NCBI GenBank assembly: GCA_027031485.1
Contig: JALVQI010000059.1
Location: 1 to 44,718, forward strand
Direction of reading: 5' to 3'
Length of the DNA stretch: 44,718 nt
From: Candidatus Aminicenantota bacterium
GTDB lineage: Bacteria > Acidobacteriota > Aminicenantia > JAMOAD01
Shown: positions 1-10,300 of the stretch, piece by piece
Layout: each line of letters opens with the position of its first letter
Position numbering within the stretch: position 1 is the first letter of the stretch
Program-made: the position numbers and the translations under genes
The notes under the pieces: model-generated
Database searches by the model: none
What the model was told of the DNA's origin: nothing
The model's input: the letters and a program-made list of their open reading frames with translations, nothing else

Positions 1-432
1 TTCGCTTCAATGATAGCAGCTCCGTTTGCAGGTCATCTTGTGGATAAAATTGGCAAAAGAGCCACCTTGATGATAGTGGGTTCACTTTTAATGATTCCTG
101 CCCATCTCTCTATGGGATTAACTCATACCTACCCTGTATATCCAATGATAGTACTGGGATTGGCTTTTGTATTGGTTCCTGCTGCAATGTGGCCTTCTAT
201 TCCCCTGATAGTTCCCAAAGAAAAGGTCGGGACAGCTTTCGGCTTAATGACTACAATTCAAAACATAGGATTGGCTTTATTTCCATTTTTAAACGGAAAA
301 TTAAGAGATTTAACCCATTCATACACGGCAAGTATGGTAATGTTTGCCTCTTTAGGTTTGTTTGGTCTTGTATTTGCGGTTTTGCTACTCAGAGCGGATA
401 AGAGAGAGGGAGGAGTTTTAGAGAGAGCTTAG
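1..432 (+). CDS. MFS transporter, C-terminal part (5' end outside window)
   Basis: The frame is open from base 1, so the gene begins upstream. The visible 143 residues are the end of a major facilitator superfamily permease. A motif-A-like loop (GHLVDKIGKR) comes first, as between helices 8 and 9, followed by four hydrophobic helices and a short basic tail. Substrate cannot be read from this part. Its stop codon overlaps the stop of the convergent gene by four bases (429-432), and no terminator hairpin is visible. A second, unrelated MFS-type gene lies at 40062. Confidence 0.85.
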   Translation, partial: FASMIAAPFAGHLVDKIGKRATLMIVGSLLMIPAHLSMGLTHTYPVYPMIVLGLAFVLVPAAMWPSIPLIVPKEKVGTAFGLMTTIQNIGLALFPFLNGKLRDLTHSYTASMVMFASLGLFGLVFAVLLLRADKREGGVLERA

Positions 433-1856
433 TTTTTACCCCAATCTTCCAAAAAGGTAAAAATTGAAGAATTTGAGTGAATCAATGAGGGAATTTTTAT
501 CTTAATTCCTTTTCTATAGTAAACTTTAAAATAAGGAGTTGGTAAAAATAGCAATGGTTTATTCTCTTTAATAAGAGAATAAAGTTTTTTATAGATTTCA
601 ATTCTTTTCTTTTTAGATGTTTCAGCAATACCTTCTTCTACTAATTTATCTATTTCAGCATTTTTTAAACCGGAATAATTCATAACACCTTTACTGTGCC
701 AGATGTCTTTGCGATTAAGATCCGAGTCAAAAACATAACCACCAATCGCAGTTTCAAAATTTCTTCCTTTTAATCTTTTCAGGTAGGATAAATATTCAAG
801 AGAAACTATATTTAAATTGATTCCGCACTTTTCAAGCTCATCTTTTAAGATAATGGCATAGAGTTTTTTTAGCTCTGATTCGGAGTTTATAAGAAGTGAG
901 AGCCTTTTTAAACCACATTCTCTCTTTTTTAAGGGCTTTTTTATCGAATGTTCTGATTCTCTAAAATATTTTGAGTTGACAAATGGATAAAAGGAGTGAT
1001 ATGCTTTTCCCTTTAATCCTTTGTAGAATGAATTTATGTTAATACAGTTTAAAATGCAACTTCTCTTTTTAAAAGAGCTCAATTTTTCAAGCCTTGTGTT
1101 AAAAACAAAATAATAAAGCATATTGAATTTATATAGAGTATGTAAAATATCTTTATCGGAAATATCTTTTCTAAATTTATAACCTGCAATCACATCCACC
1201 TCGCCTTTCTTTAATTTTAAAAGAGCCGTAAGATTGTCCCTAATAAAATAAAACTTATAAATCTTTTTCCCTTTTTTTACGGAAAAAAACTTTTCGTCTT
1301 TGTAAGATAAGATTTCAAATCCCTTTGAAGATTCAGGGAATTCATCATCCTTTCCCAGATTCCTTGTTGGTATGATACCAATAGTGAGATAGGATAAAAG
1401 CGGAGCAAATGGTTTTTTCAACTCAATTATTATTTTACCCCTTTTTTTATAAACATCTTTTATAAAACTATATTCAGTGGCATAGGGAAAGTTTCTTGTT
1501 TTATCATAAAAGTACTTCAGATTATCAATTACAGTTTTTTCGTCAACTCTCTGACCAGAGATAAAAAAAACAGATTTTTTTATCTTAAATTTAAAGGTTG
1601 TAGGTGTTTCCCATTTATATTCAGAAATAAGATCGGGAATTAACTCCCCTTTTTCATCATAGCCGAAAAGGGAATGATAGAGCGGATATAGAAGAGCTGT
1701 TGTTCCGATATCTGTTGATAGTTGCGGATTTTTGTGGAGTAAATACCCCATAAAGGCTATTTTTATTGTTTTACTTCTTGAATGACTGACTTTTTTTGAA
1801 CAGCTTCCGGAGAATAAATTAATACCGACCAGTAATAAAAAAAGAATCCTTTTCAT
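429..1856 (-). CDS. Family 5 extracellular solute-binding lipoprotein (peptide/nickel type)
   Basis: A 475-residue protein resembling DppA/OppA-type solute-binding proteins. It has a lipoprotein-like signal with Cys19 as the likely lipidated residue (the -3 position is Ser, so the lipobox is not ideal). A family-typical segment follows (roughly residues 50-100, with LISEYKWETPTTFKFKIKK, where the ligand is measured against the prediction of a first lobe), then a C-terminal lobe with 'DIWHSKGVMNYSGLKNAEIDKLVEEG', given here as the region near residues 390-415. The ATG overlaps the stop of the upstream membrane glycosyltransferase (ATGA), so it is translationally coupled to it. No ABC permease or ATPase genes lie nearby, which is unusual. 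It may serve a permease encoded elsewhere or have a cell-envelope role. Confidence 0.75.
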   Translation of the reverse strand: MKRILFLLLVGINLFSGSCSKKVSHSRSKTIKIAFMGYLLHKNPQLSTDIGTTALLYPLYHSLFGYDEKGELIPDLISEYKWETPTTFKFKIKKSVFFISGQRVDEKTVIDNLKYFYDKTRNFPYATEYSFIKDVYKKRGKIIIELKKPFAPLLSYLTIGIIPTRNLGKDDEFPESSKGFEILSYKDEKFFSVKKGKKIYKFYFIRDNLTALLKLKKGEVDVIAGYKFRKDISDKDILHTLYKFNMLYYFVFNTRLEKLSSFKKRSCILNCININSFYKGLKGKAYHSFYPFVNSKYFRESEHSIKKPLKKRECGLKRLSLLINSESELKKLYAIILKDELEKCGINLNIVSLEYLSYLKRLKGRNFETAIGGYVFDSDLNRKDIWHSKGVMNYSGLKNAEIDKLVEEGIAETSKKKRIEIYKKLYSLIKENKPLLFLPTPYFKVYYRKGIKIKIPSLIHSNSSIFTFLEDWGKN

Positions 1857-3700
1857 AGTTTGTAAATAAAAAACATTCCTTTATGAAAAATGGCTTTTCT
1901 TTCGGAAAAAAATGATAAAAATTTTTTATACTCCTCCCTATTTAATCTTTTATACTGTTTTTGCAATCGCAGAAATTCCCCCAGGGAAACAAATATGAAG
2001 CCATAACCATCTTTTTTTATCTTTTTAAAAAACTCTTTTGAGTCCTTGCTTTCGTCAAGATAGGGTTTTAATATTGAATAGTCAATTGCCGATGAGACAG
2101 AGTATGGTCTTTTGAGATAAAAACTTCTTGTTTCTCCAACAATAAGAATCTTTTTATTTTTAGGAAACATCTGGTTAATAAAAGAATAGATGGAATATGC
2201 AGGGAAATTCGTTACTTTATACTTATATACAAAGAAGCTTCGAGAATAAAGGGAGTGAGAAGAATAAACACTTTCAAGAATTGAGAAGGAGAGTAAAAAA
2301 TTCATACCTATAATCAGAAAAAATATTATCTTCATCAGCTTTGAGTTCATGTTTTCTAAAACTTCAATAACAAAAGGAGAGAGTAAAAGAATTATAATAT
2401 AAAGAAACCTTAAACTTCCTGTAAAAAAACAGCCTATAAAAAAAATTAAAAGTGCATAAAATATTAATTTTAATTTTTTTGTCATAAATATTGTTATAAA
2501 TGGTAAGAAAATTAAAAATATCGGGCCAATTCTTCCTCCCGAACCATAGTTTTTAAATGAAAGATAGTAAAGGGACTTTATCAAATCCTTAGTTGAATGA
2601 ATTATTTTACCTACATCCCTTTTTAGATAAAAGTTTCTTTCAGCACTCCAGCTTTCTGCTTTGAAAAACCTATTAAAAAAGGGATAAACAGGGTTTGAGG
2701 TAAACTTATAATTTTTGACAAATAAAGGACTGATTATTATAATTATTAATATACCAATTAAAACAATTCCCTTAATTTTTTTCTTTTCCCACGGAAAAAG
2801 CTCAAAGAGGAGAAAAAATAGAACGGGAAGTGCACTAAAATATTTTACTCCGATAGAGAAACCGAAAAAAATTCCGGACAGACCATACCTTTTTTTAATA
2901 AAATTTTTTATTCCCAAAAATATAAAGAGTGCAGCAATAATATCATTCTTAACCGTTGAGATAAGAAAAAGAGAGACAGGCAAAGACAGGATTAAGAGTA
3001 TAAGATAATTTTTCTTTTTAAGATTAAAGTACTCTGTCATAAAATCAACAAAGCATAGGATAAAAACAGATGAAATAAGAAAATGAAGTAACCTTGGGAC
3101 AAAATCGCCCATATAAACTGCCGGAATAAGAGATGTTTCATAATAAATAGAAGTATTAGCATATAGGAAATAAGGTGTTTTTATAAATCCTCCGTTTTGC
3201 AAATATAGATTTGGTATTCCTAAATGATATACGAGAGAATCATAAAAAGTAGAAGGAAGAGAAGCATAAAGGAAAGGGAATAAAAAAATCAGGTATTCCA
3301 AAGGGTTTCTGTTTAAAAATAGTCGGATATCAGATTGTAAACTTTCTTTATACTCTTTGTTGATAAGAAAAATAATACCTATGAAAAAAGGCAATAAAAA
3401 AAATATGTAAAAGGTTAAGGGAGTGAGAACTTTTAAAAAAGATAGTATGTAAAATAAAAAGGATATAACAATAATTCCTATTCCTATTGATTCAATGACT
3501 GTATCCTGCTTACTTTTGATTTTATATATTATTAAAGCTCCTGTTAAAAAGATTTCAAAAAAAAGATACAAAGCCTTTGCAATCGGTATGAATAAAAAGA
3601 TCGTATAATTAAAAGAAAAAAAATGAATTGTAAAAATAATAGATGTAATAATTAATATTACAAAAGCTATCTTTTTAGTTTGCTTATACCTGTCTTCCAT
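1853..3700 (-). CDS. GT-C type polytopic membrane glycosyltransferase, paralogue 1
   Basis: A 615-residue protein with about a dozen hydrophobic helices and a soluble C-terminal domain, the layout of GT-C (PMT/ArnT-like, GT39/GT83-like) enzymes that use a polyprenyl-phosphate sugar donor. The first outer loop has YDSLVYHLGIPN, whose Asp is in the place of the GT-C catalytic acid. A second conserved spot is KNDIIAALF, and SNPVYPFFN follows. The C-terminal domain has GETRSFYL. All these motifs recur in the neighbouring gene at 3802, so the two are tandem paralogues. The start lacks a clear Shine-Dalgarno and is separated by 101 bases from the upstream gene. A GATAAT-like -10 lies 8 bases before the ATG, but its -35 is poor. 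Confidence 0.78.
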   Translation of the reverse strand: MEDRYKQTKKIAFVILIITSIIFTIHFFSFNYTIFLFIPIAKALYLFFEIFLTGALIIYKIKSKQDTVIESIGIGIIVISFLFYILSFLKVLTPLTFYIFFLLPFFIGIIFLINKEYKESLQSDIRLFLNRNPLEYLIFLFPFLYASLPSTFYDSLVYHLGIPNLYLQNGGFIKTPYFLYANTSIYYETSLIPAVYMGDFVPRLLHFLISSVFILCFVDFMTEYFNLKKKNYLILLILSLPVSLFLISTVKNDIIAALFIFLGIKNFIKKRYGLSGIFFGFSIGVKYFSALPVLFFLLFELFPWEKKKIKGIVLIGILIIIIISPLFVKNYKFTSNPVYPFFNRFFKAESWSAERNFYLKRDVGKIIHSTKDLIKSLYYLSFKNYGSGGRIGPIFLIFLPFITIFMTKKLKLIFYALLIFFIGCFFTGSLRFLYIIILLLSPFVIEVLENMNSKLMKIIFFLIIGMNFLLSFSILESVYSSHSLYSRSFFVYKYKVTNFPAYSIYSFINQMFPKNKKILIVGETRSFYLKRPYSVSSAIDYSILKPYLDESKDSKEFFKKIKKDGYGFIFVSLGEFLRLQKQYKRLNREEYKKFLSFFSERKAIFHKGMFFIYKL

Positions 3701-3801
3701 ATGAATAGATTATCATTTTTTTCAGAGAAAACAAAATTATTACACTTAATCCTAATGTATTTATAAAAATTAATTACAGGTTGGATTAAAATGGTATAAA
3801 A

Positions 3802-5637
3802 TTAATCAAGCTTATAAATTTTATATGTCCTTGCATCTGCGTATATTAATCTAAAATGTTTTAAATATCCAAATAGCCTCTCTCTTTCTTTTCCAGAGAG
3901 TTTGTAAGTTAGTGATTTTTTCATCATTCGCCTTAAACCGATTTCTGTGTACAGGATATGGGTTATAGAATGTTTTTTTAATATTCTCTTAAACTCATCA
4001 AGACTCTTAACTCTTCTTAATGTATTAATAATAATATTTTCATCATAAAGAGATGAGGCTTCAAAACTTTTGTTTAAATAAAACGTTCTGTCTTCTCCCA
4101 GAAAACAAATTATTTCATCACTTTTTAATGTTCTGTTGATGAAGTTGAAAGCTTTATGGTAGGGAAGAATATCAAGATAGTCAATATTGTGGTTTCTTTT
4201 TAATACTATATATTTAATTCCTTTAAAAAATTTTTCCTGTAACAATATTTGATAAAAAAGATTAACTAATAGGAGAAAAATAAACAGGTATGAAAAAATC
4301 CTTTTATATCTGACTTTTTTAAAAATAGTTTCTTCTATCCCCGAAGAGATTAAAACAGATAGAAGTACCAATACTCCAAGAAAATATCTTGGAACTCTTG
4401 AGAAAAAAATCAAGATAATAAAAGAAAAGAGACTCATAAAAAGAATAAAATTATTCTTATAATTTCTTTTGTAAAAAAATATAAAAATCAGAAAAGTTAT
4501 GAAGAGATATCCGTAAACCGCCGTCATTCCATAGCTATAAGGTTTAGTTAAAATCTTAAATGGATATAATAGTAGATCAAGGAAAGAAAAATGTCCTCTT
4601 TTGATTGCGTTTGAAAAATTTTCCGACAAAATAGGGGAATAATATTTACTTTGGAATATTTTATTAAAATAGGGATATACGGGATTTCCTGTTAATACAA
4701 AACTTTTTATTAGCCAGGGAGATAAAATGATTATGACAATAATTGAGATTAAAAAGATCTCTTTTAAGATTGTTTTGTTTAACTTCTTTTCCACAAGAAC
4801 ATAGGAAAAAAACATTGAGATAATATAAAATCCGTTAATATATTTTGAAGAAACAGCCAATCCGGAGAATATGGCTGATAAAATTAAAACAATTTTTTTA
4901 TCTTTATTTTTTAAATATTTTAAAAACAAATCAACAGATAGCAAAACAAACAAAAGTGCTGTTATATCAGTTTTGGATGAAGAAGATAAAAAACCGAATT
5001 GAGGAAGCGTATAATATATCAGGATAGGTAATATAAAAAACTTTGAATTTTTCCCTTTGTAAAAATCAAAAAAAACAATGATCATTGCTATGGATGAAAA
5101 AAAATTGATTAATTTGGAGAGCATAAAACTTTTTCCCAATAAAAGGAAGAGATAGTAAAATTCCACTGTAAGAGGAAGATTTGATAAAAAGTTATGCTCC
5201 CATAACACAAAACCATTATGAAGAAAATAGTAATTCGGAACTGCAAGATGATAGAGCATGGAATCATAAAAAACAGGATAGAAAAGAGAATAAAAAAAAT
5301 TAACAAAAAGGAAGATTAAGAGTGGTATTGAAAACAGAGTAAGTTTGAACTGAATTGAAAAGTTTTCCTTAAATCCTAATGTAAAATCTTTAAAATTTGT
5401 AACAAACAGAATAATCCCGATTAAAATAAAAACATAAAAGAATTCTTTTTTTAGAAGATGAAAAAGAGTTAAGAAAAAAGTTAAATAAGCAAGAATTCCC
5501 AAACCAATTGCATATCTTAATCCCGTAAGATACAAAACATTATATTTTAGTTTTCTTATTTGAGGGATAATGAAGCTAAATCCTATCGTGGAAATTAAAA
5601 TAATAAGAAAATATATGAAATTTTCCGGAGAAATCAT
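3802..5637 (-). CDS. GT-C type polytopic membrane glycosyltransferase, paralogue 2
   Basis: A 611-residue multi-spanning protein with the same architecture as the gene at 1853: YDSMLYHLAVPN in the first outer loop, KTDITALLF, TGNPVYPYFN, and GEDRTFYL in the C-terminal soluble part. It probably moves a sugar from a lipid-phosphate donor onto an envelope acceptor on the outer face of the membrane. The start ATG overlaps the stop of the methyltransferase upstream (ATGA), so translation is coupled. The donor lipid could be made by the GT2 enzyme at 6212 in the same operon. The acceptor is unknown. Confidence 0.78.
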   Translation of the reverse strand: MISPENFIYFLIILISTIGFSFIIPQIRKLKYNVLYLTGLRYAIGLGILAYLTFFLTLFHLLKKEFFYVFILIGIILFVTNFKDFTLGFKENFSIQFKLTLFSIPLLIFLFVNFFYSLFYPVFYDSMLYHLAVPNYYFLHNGFVLWEHNFLSNLPLTVEFYYLFLLLGKSFMLSKLINFFSSIAMIIVFFDFYKGKNSKFFILPILIYYTLPQFGFLSSSSKTDITALLFVLLSVDLFLKYLKNKDKKIVLILSAIFSGLAVSSKYINGFYIISMFFSYVLVEKKLNKTILKEIFLISIIVIIILSPWLIKSFVLTGNPVYPYFNKIFQSKYYSPILSENFSNAIKRGHFSFLDLLLYPFKILTKPYSYGMTAVYGYLFITFLIFIFFYKRNYKNNFILFMSLFSFIILIFFSRVPRYFLGVLVLLSVLISSGIEETIFKKVRYKRIFSYLFIFLLLVNLFYQILLQEKFFKGIKYIVLKRNHNIDYLDILPYHKAFNFINRTLKSDEIICFLGEDRTFYLNKSFEASSLYDENIIINTLRRVKSLDEFKRILKKHSITHILYTEIGLRRMMKKSLTYKLSGKERERLFGYLKHFRLIYADARTYKIYKLD

Positions 5638-6215
5638 TTTTTTGATAATATAATTAATTGGTTTAAAAAGAATTCAAAATATTTAAACTCACTCAATTCC
5701 CACTTTTTTAGTTTCTTAAAAAAGAATTTGTCATAATACATTTTATGTTCGTCCAATGAATCTTTTGAAAATATTTTCAATTTCGCACCTATTTTTAAAA
5801 TTTTGTCAGCATAAGGGGTTGGTGTTGTGATAATAATTTTAGCATTATCTTCTGTAATTTCATAAAGTAAGGAAAACAGTTTTTGAACAGATTTCAGATG
5901 CTCTACTATGGCAGAAAGGATGATTGTATTAAATTTCATTTCAAAAAATGATGGATATAGTTTTTCAATATCACCGGAATGAAATTTTATGTTTTTATTG
6001 TTCTTAAATCTTTTCTGATTGTATTTAATAATCTTTTCATTAATATCTATTCCATAATAAAATGAATAATCTTTAAAAATTTTTATCAAATACGCTTCAT
6101 CACAACCAATATCAAGTATGGAGTCTCCTTCTCTTATGAATTTAATAATCTTTTTCATTCTCAGATGTTTAAGCAAAGGTGAAAGTAATCCGTTCAATGT
6201 GCTTCCTTTTTTCAT
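5634..6215 (-). CDS. Class I SAM-dependent methyltransferase
   Basis: A 193-residue protein. Motif I is ILDIGCDEAYL near residues 33-43. The usual second glycine of the SAM loop (GxGxG) is replaced by Glu-Ala, as in several small-molecule methyltransferases of sugar loci. GIDINEKII (motif II, acidic residue for the ribose) and SAIVEHL (motif near the active site) follow. It overlaps both neighbours by four bases, so it belongs to the glycosyltransferase operon. The likely role is methylation of a sugar or lipid-linked glycan, inferred only from the context. Confidence 0.75.
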   Translation of the reverse strand: MKKGSTLNGLLSPLLKHLRMKKIIKFIREGDSILDIGCDEAYLIKIFKDYSFYYGIDINEKIIKYNQKRFKNNKNIKFHSGDIEKLYPSFFEMKFNTIILSAIVEHLKSVQKLFSLLYEITEDNAKIIITTPTPYADKILKIGAKLKIFSKDSLDEHKMYYDKFFFKKLKKWELSEFKYFEFFLNQLIILSKK

Positions 6216-7114
6216 TTATCAAAAAAGCCCCATAGCCTTATTAGCATATCTGCGATTAAACCTATCATTAAAGTTAAAAAAGAGAATATAAAGAGTATTA
6301 CAGTCGTATCAGAAAGGTTTAGATTATAAATATCCCTTCCTATTGAAACTAATGTAAGGAACATAAAAAAGATAAACAAAGGGACAAAAATTCTTAAAGG
6401 ATTAAACATCATAGCCATTCTTAAAATGATTAAAAAAAAGTTATAAGTATCTGACAAAGGTTTTATTTTGGACTTTCCTTTTCTTTTAAAATAATCTATT
6501 TCAATTTCTTTTATCCTGTGTTTCCCCATTATAGAGGAAAGGGTAAGCGTTGTGGTAAAAGAAAAACCATCGGGAAAAAGTCGCCAATACTTTAAAGCTA
6601 ACTCTTTTTTAAACAATCTCATTCCCGAGTTAACATCTCTTATCTTTCTTCTTACAATAAAAGAGGCAAAATGATTTAAAAACCATTTTGCAGGCTTCCT
6701 CAGAAGAGGAATTTTTGACTTTTTACCTGTTCTTATCCCGACCACCATATCATAATCTTCTATATATTTAATAAACTCTTGAAATTCTTTATGGGGATAG
6801 GTCCCATCAGAATCGGTTATCCCTATAATATCAAATCTTGAGTTTTTGATCCCTGTTTTTAGCGAGGCTCCGTATCCAAAATTAAAATCATGGCAGAAAA
6901 CTCTTACATTGTCATAATTATTTTCAATTTTTTTTAAAATTTTTAATGTATTGTCAGTTGAACCATCATTTATTACCAAGATCTCATAAATAATTCCTGC
7001 AAAATTAAAAACCTCCGAGATCTCTTTTATAGTTGTTTCGATTGAGTCCTCTTCATTGTAGCACGGAATAACCACAGATATTTTCAAGTCCCTCTTTTTA
7101 AAAGTTTCAACCAT
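6212..7114 (-). CDS. GT2 family glycosyltransferase, dolichol-phosphate mannose synthase-like
   Basis: A 300-residue protein with a GT-A domain: VVIPCYNEE at 14-22, INDGSTDNT near 48-56, the metal-binding DSD at 101-103 and the family-typical DVNSGMRLFKK. A C-terminal part with two hydrophobic helices follows (about 230-295). Such enzymes load a sugar onto polyprenyl phosphate at the inner face of the membrane. That product is the donor class used by the two GT-C genes downstream, a convincing functional link. The start was chosen at the second ATG because the first (ATG AAT GGT TGA) stops at once. GGAGG lies six bases before the chosen ATG. First gene of its operon, behind the promoter at 7181-7209. 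Confidence 0.85.
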   Translation of the reverse strand: MVETFKKRDLKISVVIPCYNEEDSIETTIKEISEVFNFAGIIYEILVINDGSTDNTLKILKKIENNYDNVRVFCHDFNFGYGASLKTGIKNSRFDIIGITDSDGTYPHKEFQEFIKYIEDYDMVVGIRTGKKSKIPLLRKPAKWFLNHFASFIVRRKIRDVNSGMRLFKKELALKYWRLFPDGFSFTTTLTLSSIMGKHRIKEIEIDYFKRKGKSKIKPLSDTYNFFLIILRMAMMFNPLRIFVPLFIFFMFLTLVSIGRDIYNLNLSDTTVILFIFSFLTLMIGLIADMLIRLWGFFDK

Positions 7115-7180
7115 TCATATCCTCCACCTTAACTGCTTTGCTTATAAATTATTCAAATCAGCCTTTCCTCTTAGTGTTTT

Positions 7181-7209
7181 ATGTTAAATTAAATACTTAA
7201 CTTAGTCAA
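7181..7209 (-). promoter_or_regulatory. Sigma-70 type promoter for the minus-strand glycosyltransferase operon
   Basis: On the minus strand TTGACT (7204-7209) is followed by a 17-base spacer and TAACAT (7181-7186). The start codon of the GT2 gene lies about 65 bases downstream. Confidence 0.55.
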
Positions 7210-7315
7210 TGTTAAGAAAACAAAAATTTTTTTTGCGATTTGTTTACTAATAAATAAAAATTTAATGTAAAATTTTTCATAATCCTTTAAAATCAAGGCT
7301 TTTCGCAAATTCTGT

Positions 7316-7344
7316 TTGACACTCAATTTTTTTTGGAGTATTAT
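7316..7344 (+). promoter_or_regulatory. Consensus sigma-70 promoter of the polysaccharide locus
   Basis: TTGACA at 7316-7321, a 17-base spacer and TATTAT at 7339-7344. Transcription should start near 7351, just before AGGAGG at 7359-7364. The TTG of the -35 box can be misread as a start codon of the downstream gene. Confidence 0.8.
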
Positions 7345-7369
7345 TTTTTTTAAATTTCAGGAGGTTATT

Positions 7370-10300
7370 ATGAAACCGAAAAGAGCTCTTTTTATCAATT
7401 CTTTCATCCTCTTATTCTTTTTTGGCTTTTTGTTTTCTGCGGAAAATGAACTGTTAAAAAATGGAGATGCTGAAAGAGTGTGGGTTAATGAGATTGAACA
7501 GGTAAAGGATTATAAAACTTTTATTCATCCTGATGGCAGAAATATTCCTGTTTACTGGACACTAACTTCTGGAGCGATACTTACCCAGAAAGATAAATAC
7601 TCCGGGAAATTCTCTGTAATGTTAAGAGGAGACAAGAAAAAGGAGGTTAAGGCTACCGTTAGAACTCATCACTGGACATATAAGGATTCTGATTATCCTT
7701 TCGGAATTCCTATTTTCCCTAACAAAAAGATAAAAATCTCCTTTTATTATAAAACTGAAGGGGTGAAAAGGAATTTTAAAGCTGTAATCAATATAGGTGT
7801 AAAGCTCAATGAAAATGTCAGAAGAAATAGGCTTTCTTCATATAAAGAAGAAATTGTCTTAAAACCTTCTCGGAAATGGAAAAAATTTGAGAAAGAAATT
7901 ACTTTAAAAAAACTTTATTGGAATGGAGCAATTGATTTTATACTTTCCCCTTCGAAAAGAAAGGGAGTTGCCTGGGTTGATAAGGTTTCTATGGTTCAGG
8001 AGGAGCCTCAGGGAATAAATCTTCTTAAAAACGGAGACTTTGAAAGAGTTGAAAGTAGCGGAAGTTTACCCGATTATTGGGAAAAACCGATAGCTGACCA
8101 GTGGGAAAACTGGAAGGGAATAAAATATGTTTATCCCAAAATAGATAAGTATCAGAGTGTTTCCGGAAAGAACTCCTTGAAAATGGATGTTACATACGGA
8201 GATTTATGCGGATTAATGCAAATGGTGAGATTGAACCAGAGAAAGGTAAAACCGATTATAATAGATGTTTATTCAAAGATTGTTAATACAATCGGTAATA
8301 TTACAGGATACAAAGGACCGGACAATTTAAATAATATAACTGTCTATATATACTATAAAAGTGGTTTAATGCAGGAGGTTTCCCCCACCTTCTTAATGGG
8401 AGAGAGTGAACATGGGTGGTATAAACAGGTTTTTGGTTTTATGCCGAAAGAACCAATAGAAGACCTCTATGTTCAGCTGACAGTAATTGGTTCGGAACCG
8501 ACTACTACACTGTGGATAGATAAAATAAATCTTTATGAACTTGGAACTGCTGAAGAGGATTTGTATGAAAGAGGTGTTCTTTTCCCGCAAAAAAGTTTAT
8601 CCTCTGTTTATAAAGATACTTTCCCGATTGATGATAGTTTTGTTTCAGCTGCCAACAATGAAGAGTATCTTTTTATAAAAATAGCTAAAAAAGACAGTGA
8701 TAATGTTTTTTTATATTTAAATCCCAGAATTGAAAACTTTGTTTATAATGATTATAGATATCTTTATTGGGTTTTTGATTTAAAGAACAAAAGAGTTGGT
8801 GAGGTTGTTGAAAAACAGGGTTATACCGCCGAAGGAAAATTTCAAGCTTTCAGCAAAAAAAATGTTTCACTAAAATCTGATGGGAAATATTTTCTTTTAA
8901 AAATTCCTCTTGTTGATTTTGGAATAAATCTAAAAAAGAGTAACAAGGCTGGGCTTAATATTAAGTGGATTGTGGGCAAAAAAATTATTCTCTGGACCGG
9001 GAAACAGATTAATAACAAATGGATGGGGATGCTGTATTTGAAAGGTAATCAGGATTTTGATATAAAATCCGTCAGATATGGGAAAAGATATTATATAGAA
9101 AAGAATCAGTCACAGGATTTTATCTCTTATCCGCAGATAAATAGAGGAGAAAATGAAGCTTCACTCTTGATTAAGAATACAGGTAATGAAAAGAGTGTTG
9201 TAATTATTAAAGCAGGCGTTAAGGGAGGTTCAGTAATTCAGAAAGAGTTTAGTTTCGGGAAGGGAGAAACAAAAAATATAAAGATAAAATACAATACTGG
9301 AGCTAAAGATAAAACAACTTTCTTTATCTGTATGAGAAAAGGAGATAAGAAGCTTTTATATGAAGAGTTTCCTCTTGCCATTCCTCCTGCGGTTGAGACC
9401 GTTATGGACCAATACTTTTATTACCCCGAAGAGGGTAATGCCTCAATTGAAATTTACAACCGTAAATATCCTCTATCAATGAAAAAGGGGGTTTATAGGA
9501 TTGAAGTTGTTAATTTAAAAGAAGGGAAAACTGTTTTATCCTCGAAATCAAAGGTTAAAGGTATAAAAACTGTTGTATCCATGGATATTTCAAAACTAAG
9601 AATTAACAAACAACCTGTTCAGGACTATAAATTAAAAGTCTCCTATTATGAAAACGGCAAAAAAGAGGGTGAAGCTTTCCAGCTTTTTGGAAGATTAATT
9701 CATCCCGTAAGACCTGAACTTCCTCCTATTAAAAACCTGAAAATAAACAATCGTGGGGTAGTGGTCATTAACGAAAATTTCAGATTTTTCCCCATAGTTC
9801 CTTCCCATTATGCTTTGGAGAAGGAGAGATGGGACGAAGCGATTTACATGGGAGCGAATATATTCAGAGCCTGGTATAATAGAAATTATGATACTTTCGG
9901 AGCTCTTGAGAAAGCCTGGGCAAAAAATGCATACCTTTTGACAATTGGTCCCGCTTTTGATGATCAGGTAAGAAAAAGATTTAAAAAAGAGGCCGATTCT
10001 TTGATTTCTCATCCGGGGTTTTTTGCAGCTTATGCAAAACAGATTTACTATTGGAAACCAAGAAAGGATCTGATTGAGTATAGAAAAGAGATTGAAAGGG
10101 AAATAGCAAAGGTTAAAATTCCAAAGCTTGTAATATGGGGACATCATGATTCAAGCTTTCTCTATGACAGAACCCTGCCAGAATGGCCTATTACCAACCC
10201 TTATGTAGGCTATTGTGTGGTTAAAATAATGGCAAGGCCGGGACCTTTCTGGAAAAATAGTCCTTTTTTGATGGAAACCGAGAAAATTCTTAATCCTAAA

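Noticed and set aside
3701-3801. A leaderless promoter for the GT-C gene at 3700.
   Set aside because: The GATAAT-like -10 has no acceptable -35, and the gene may simply be transcribed with the upstream operon genes.
7316-7369. An 18-codon N-terminal extension of the large GH-like protein from TTG 7316.
   Set aside because: The TTG is part of a perfect TTGACA box, the transcript would start later, and AGGAGG plus a signal peptide mark the ATG at 7370.
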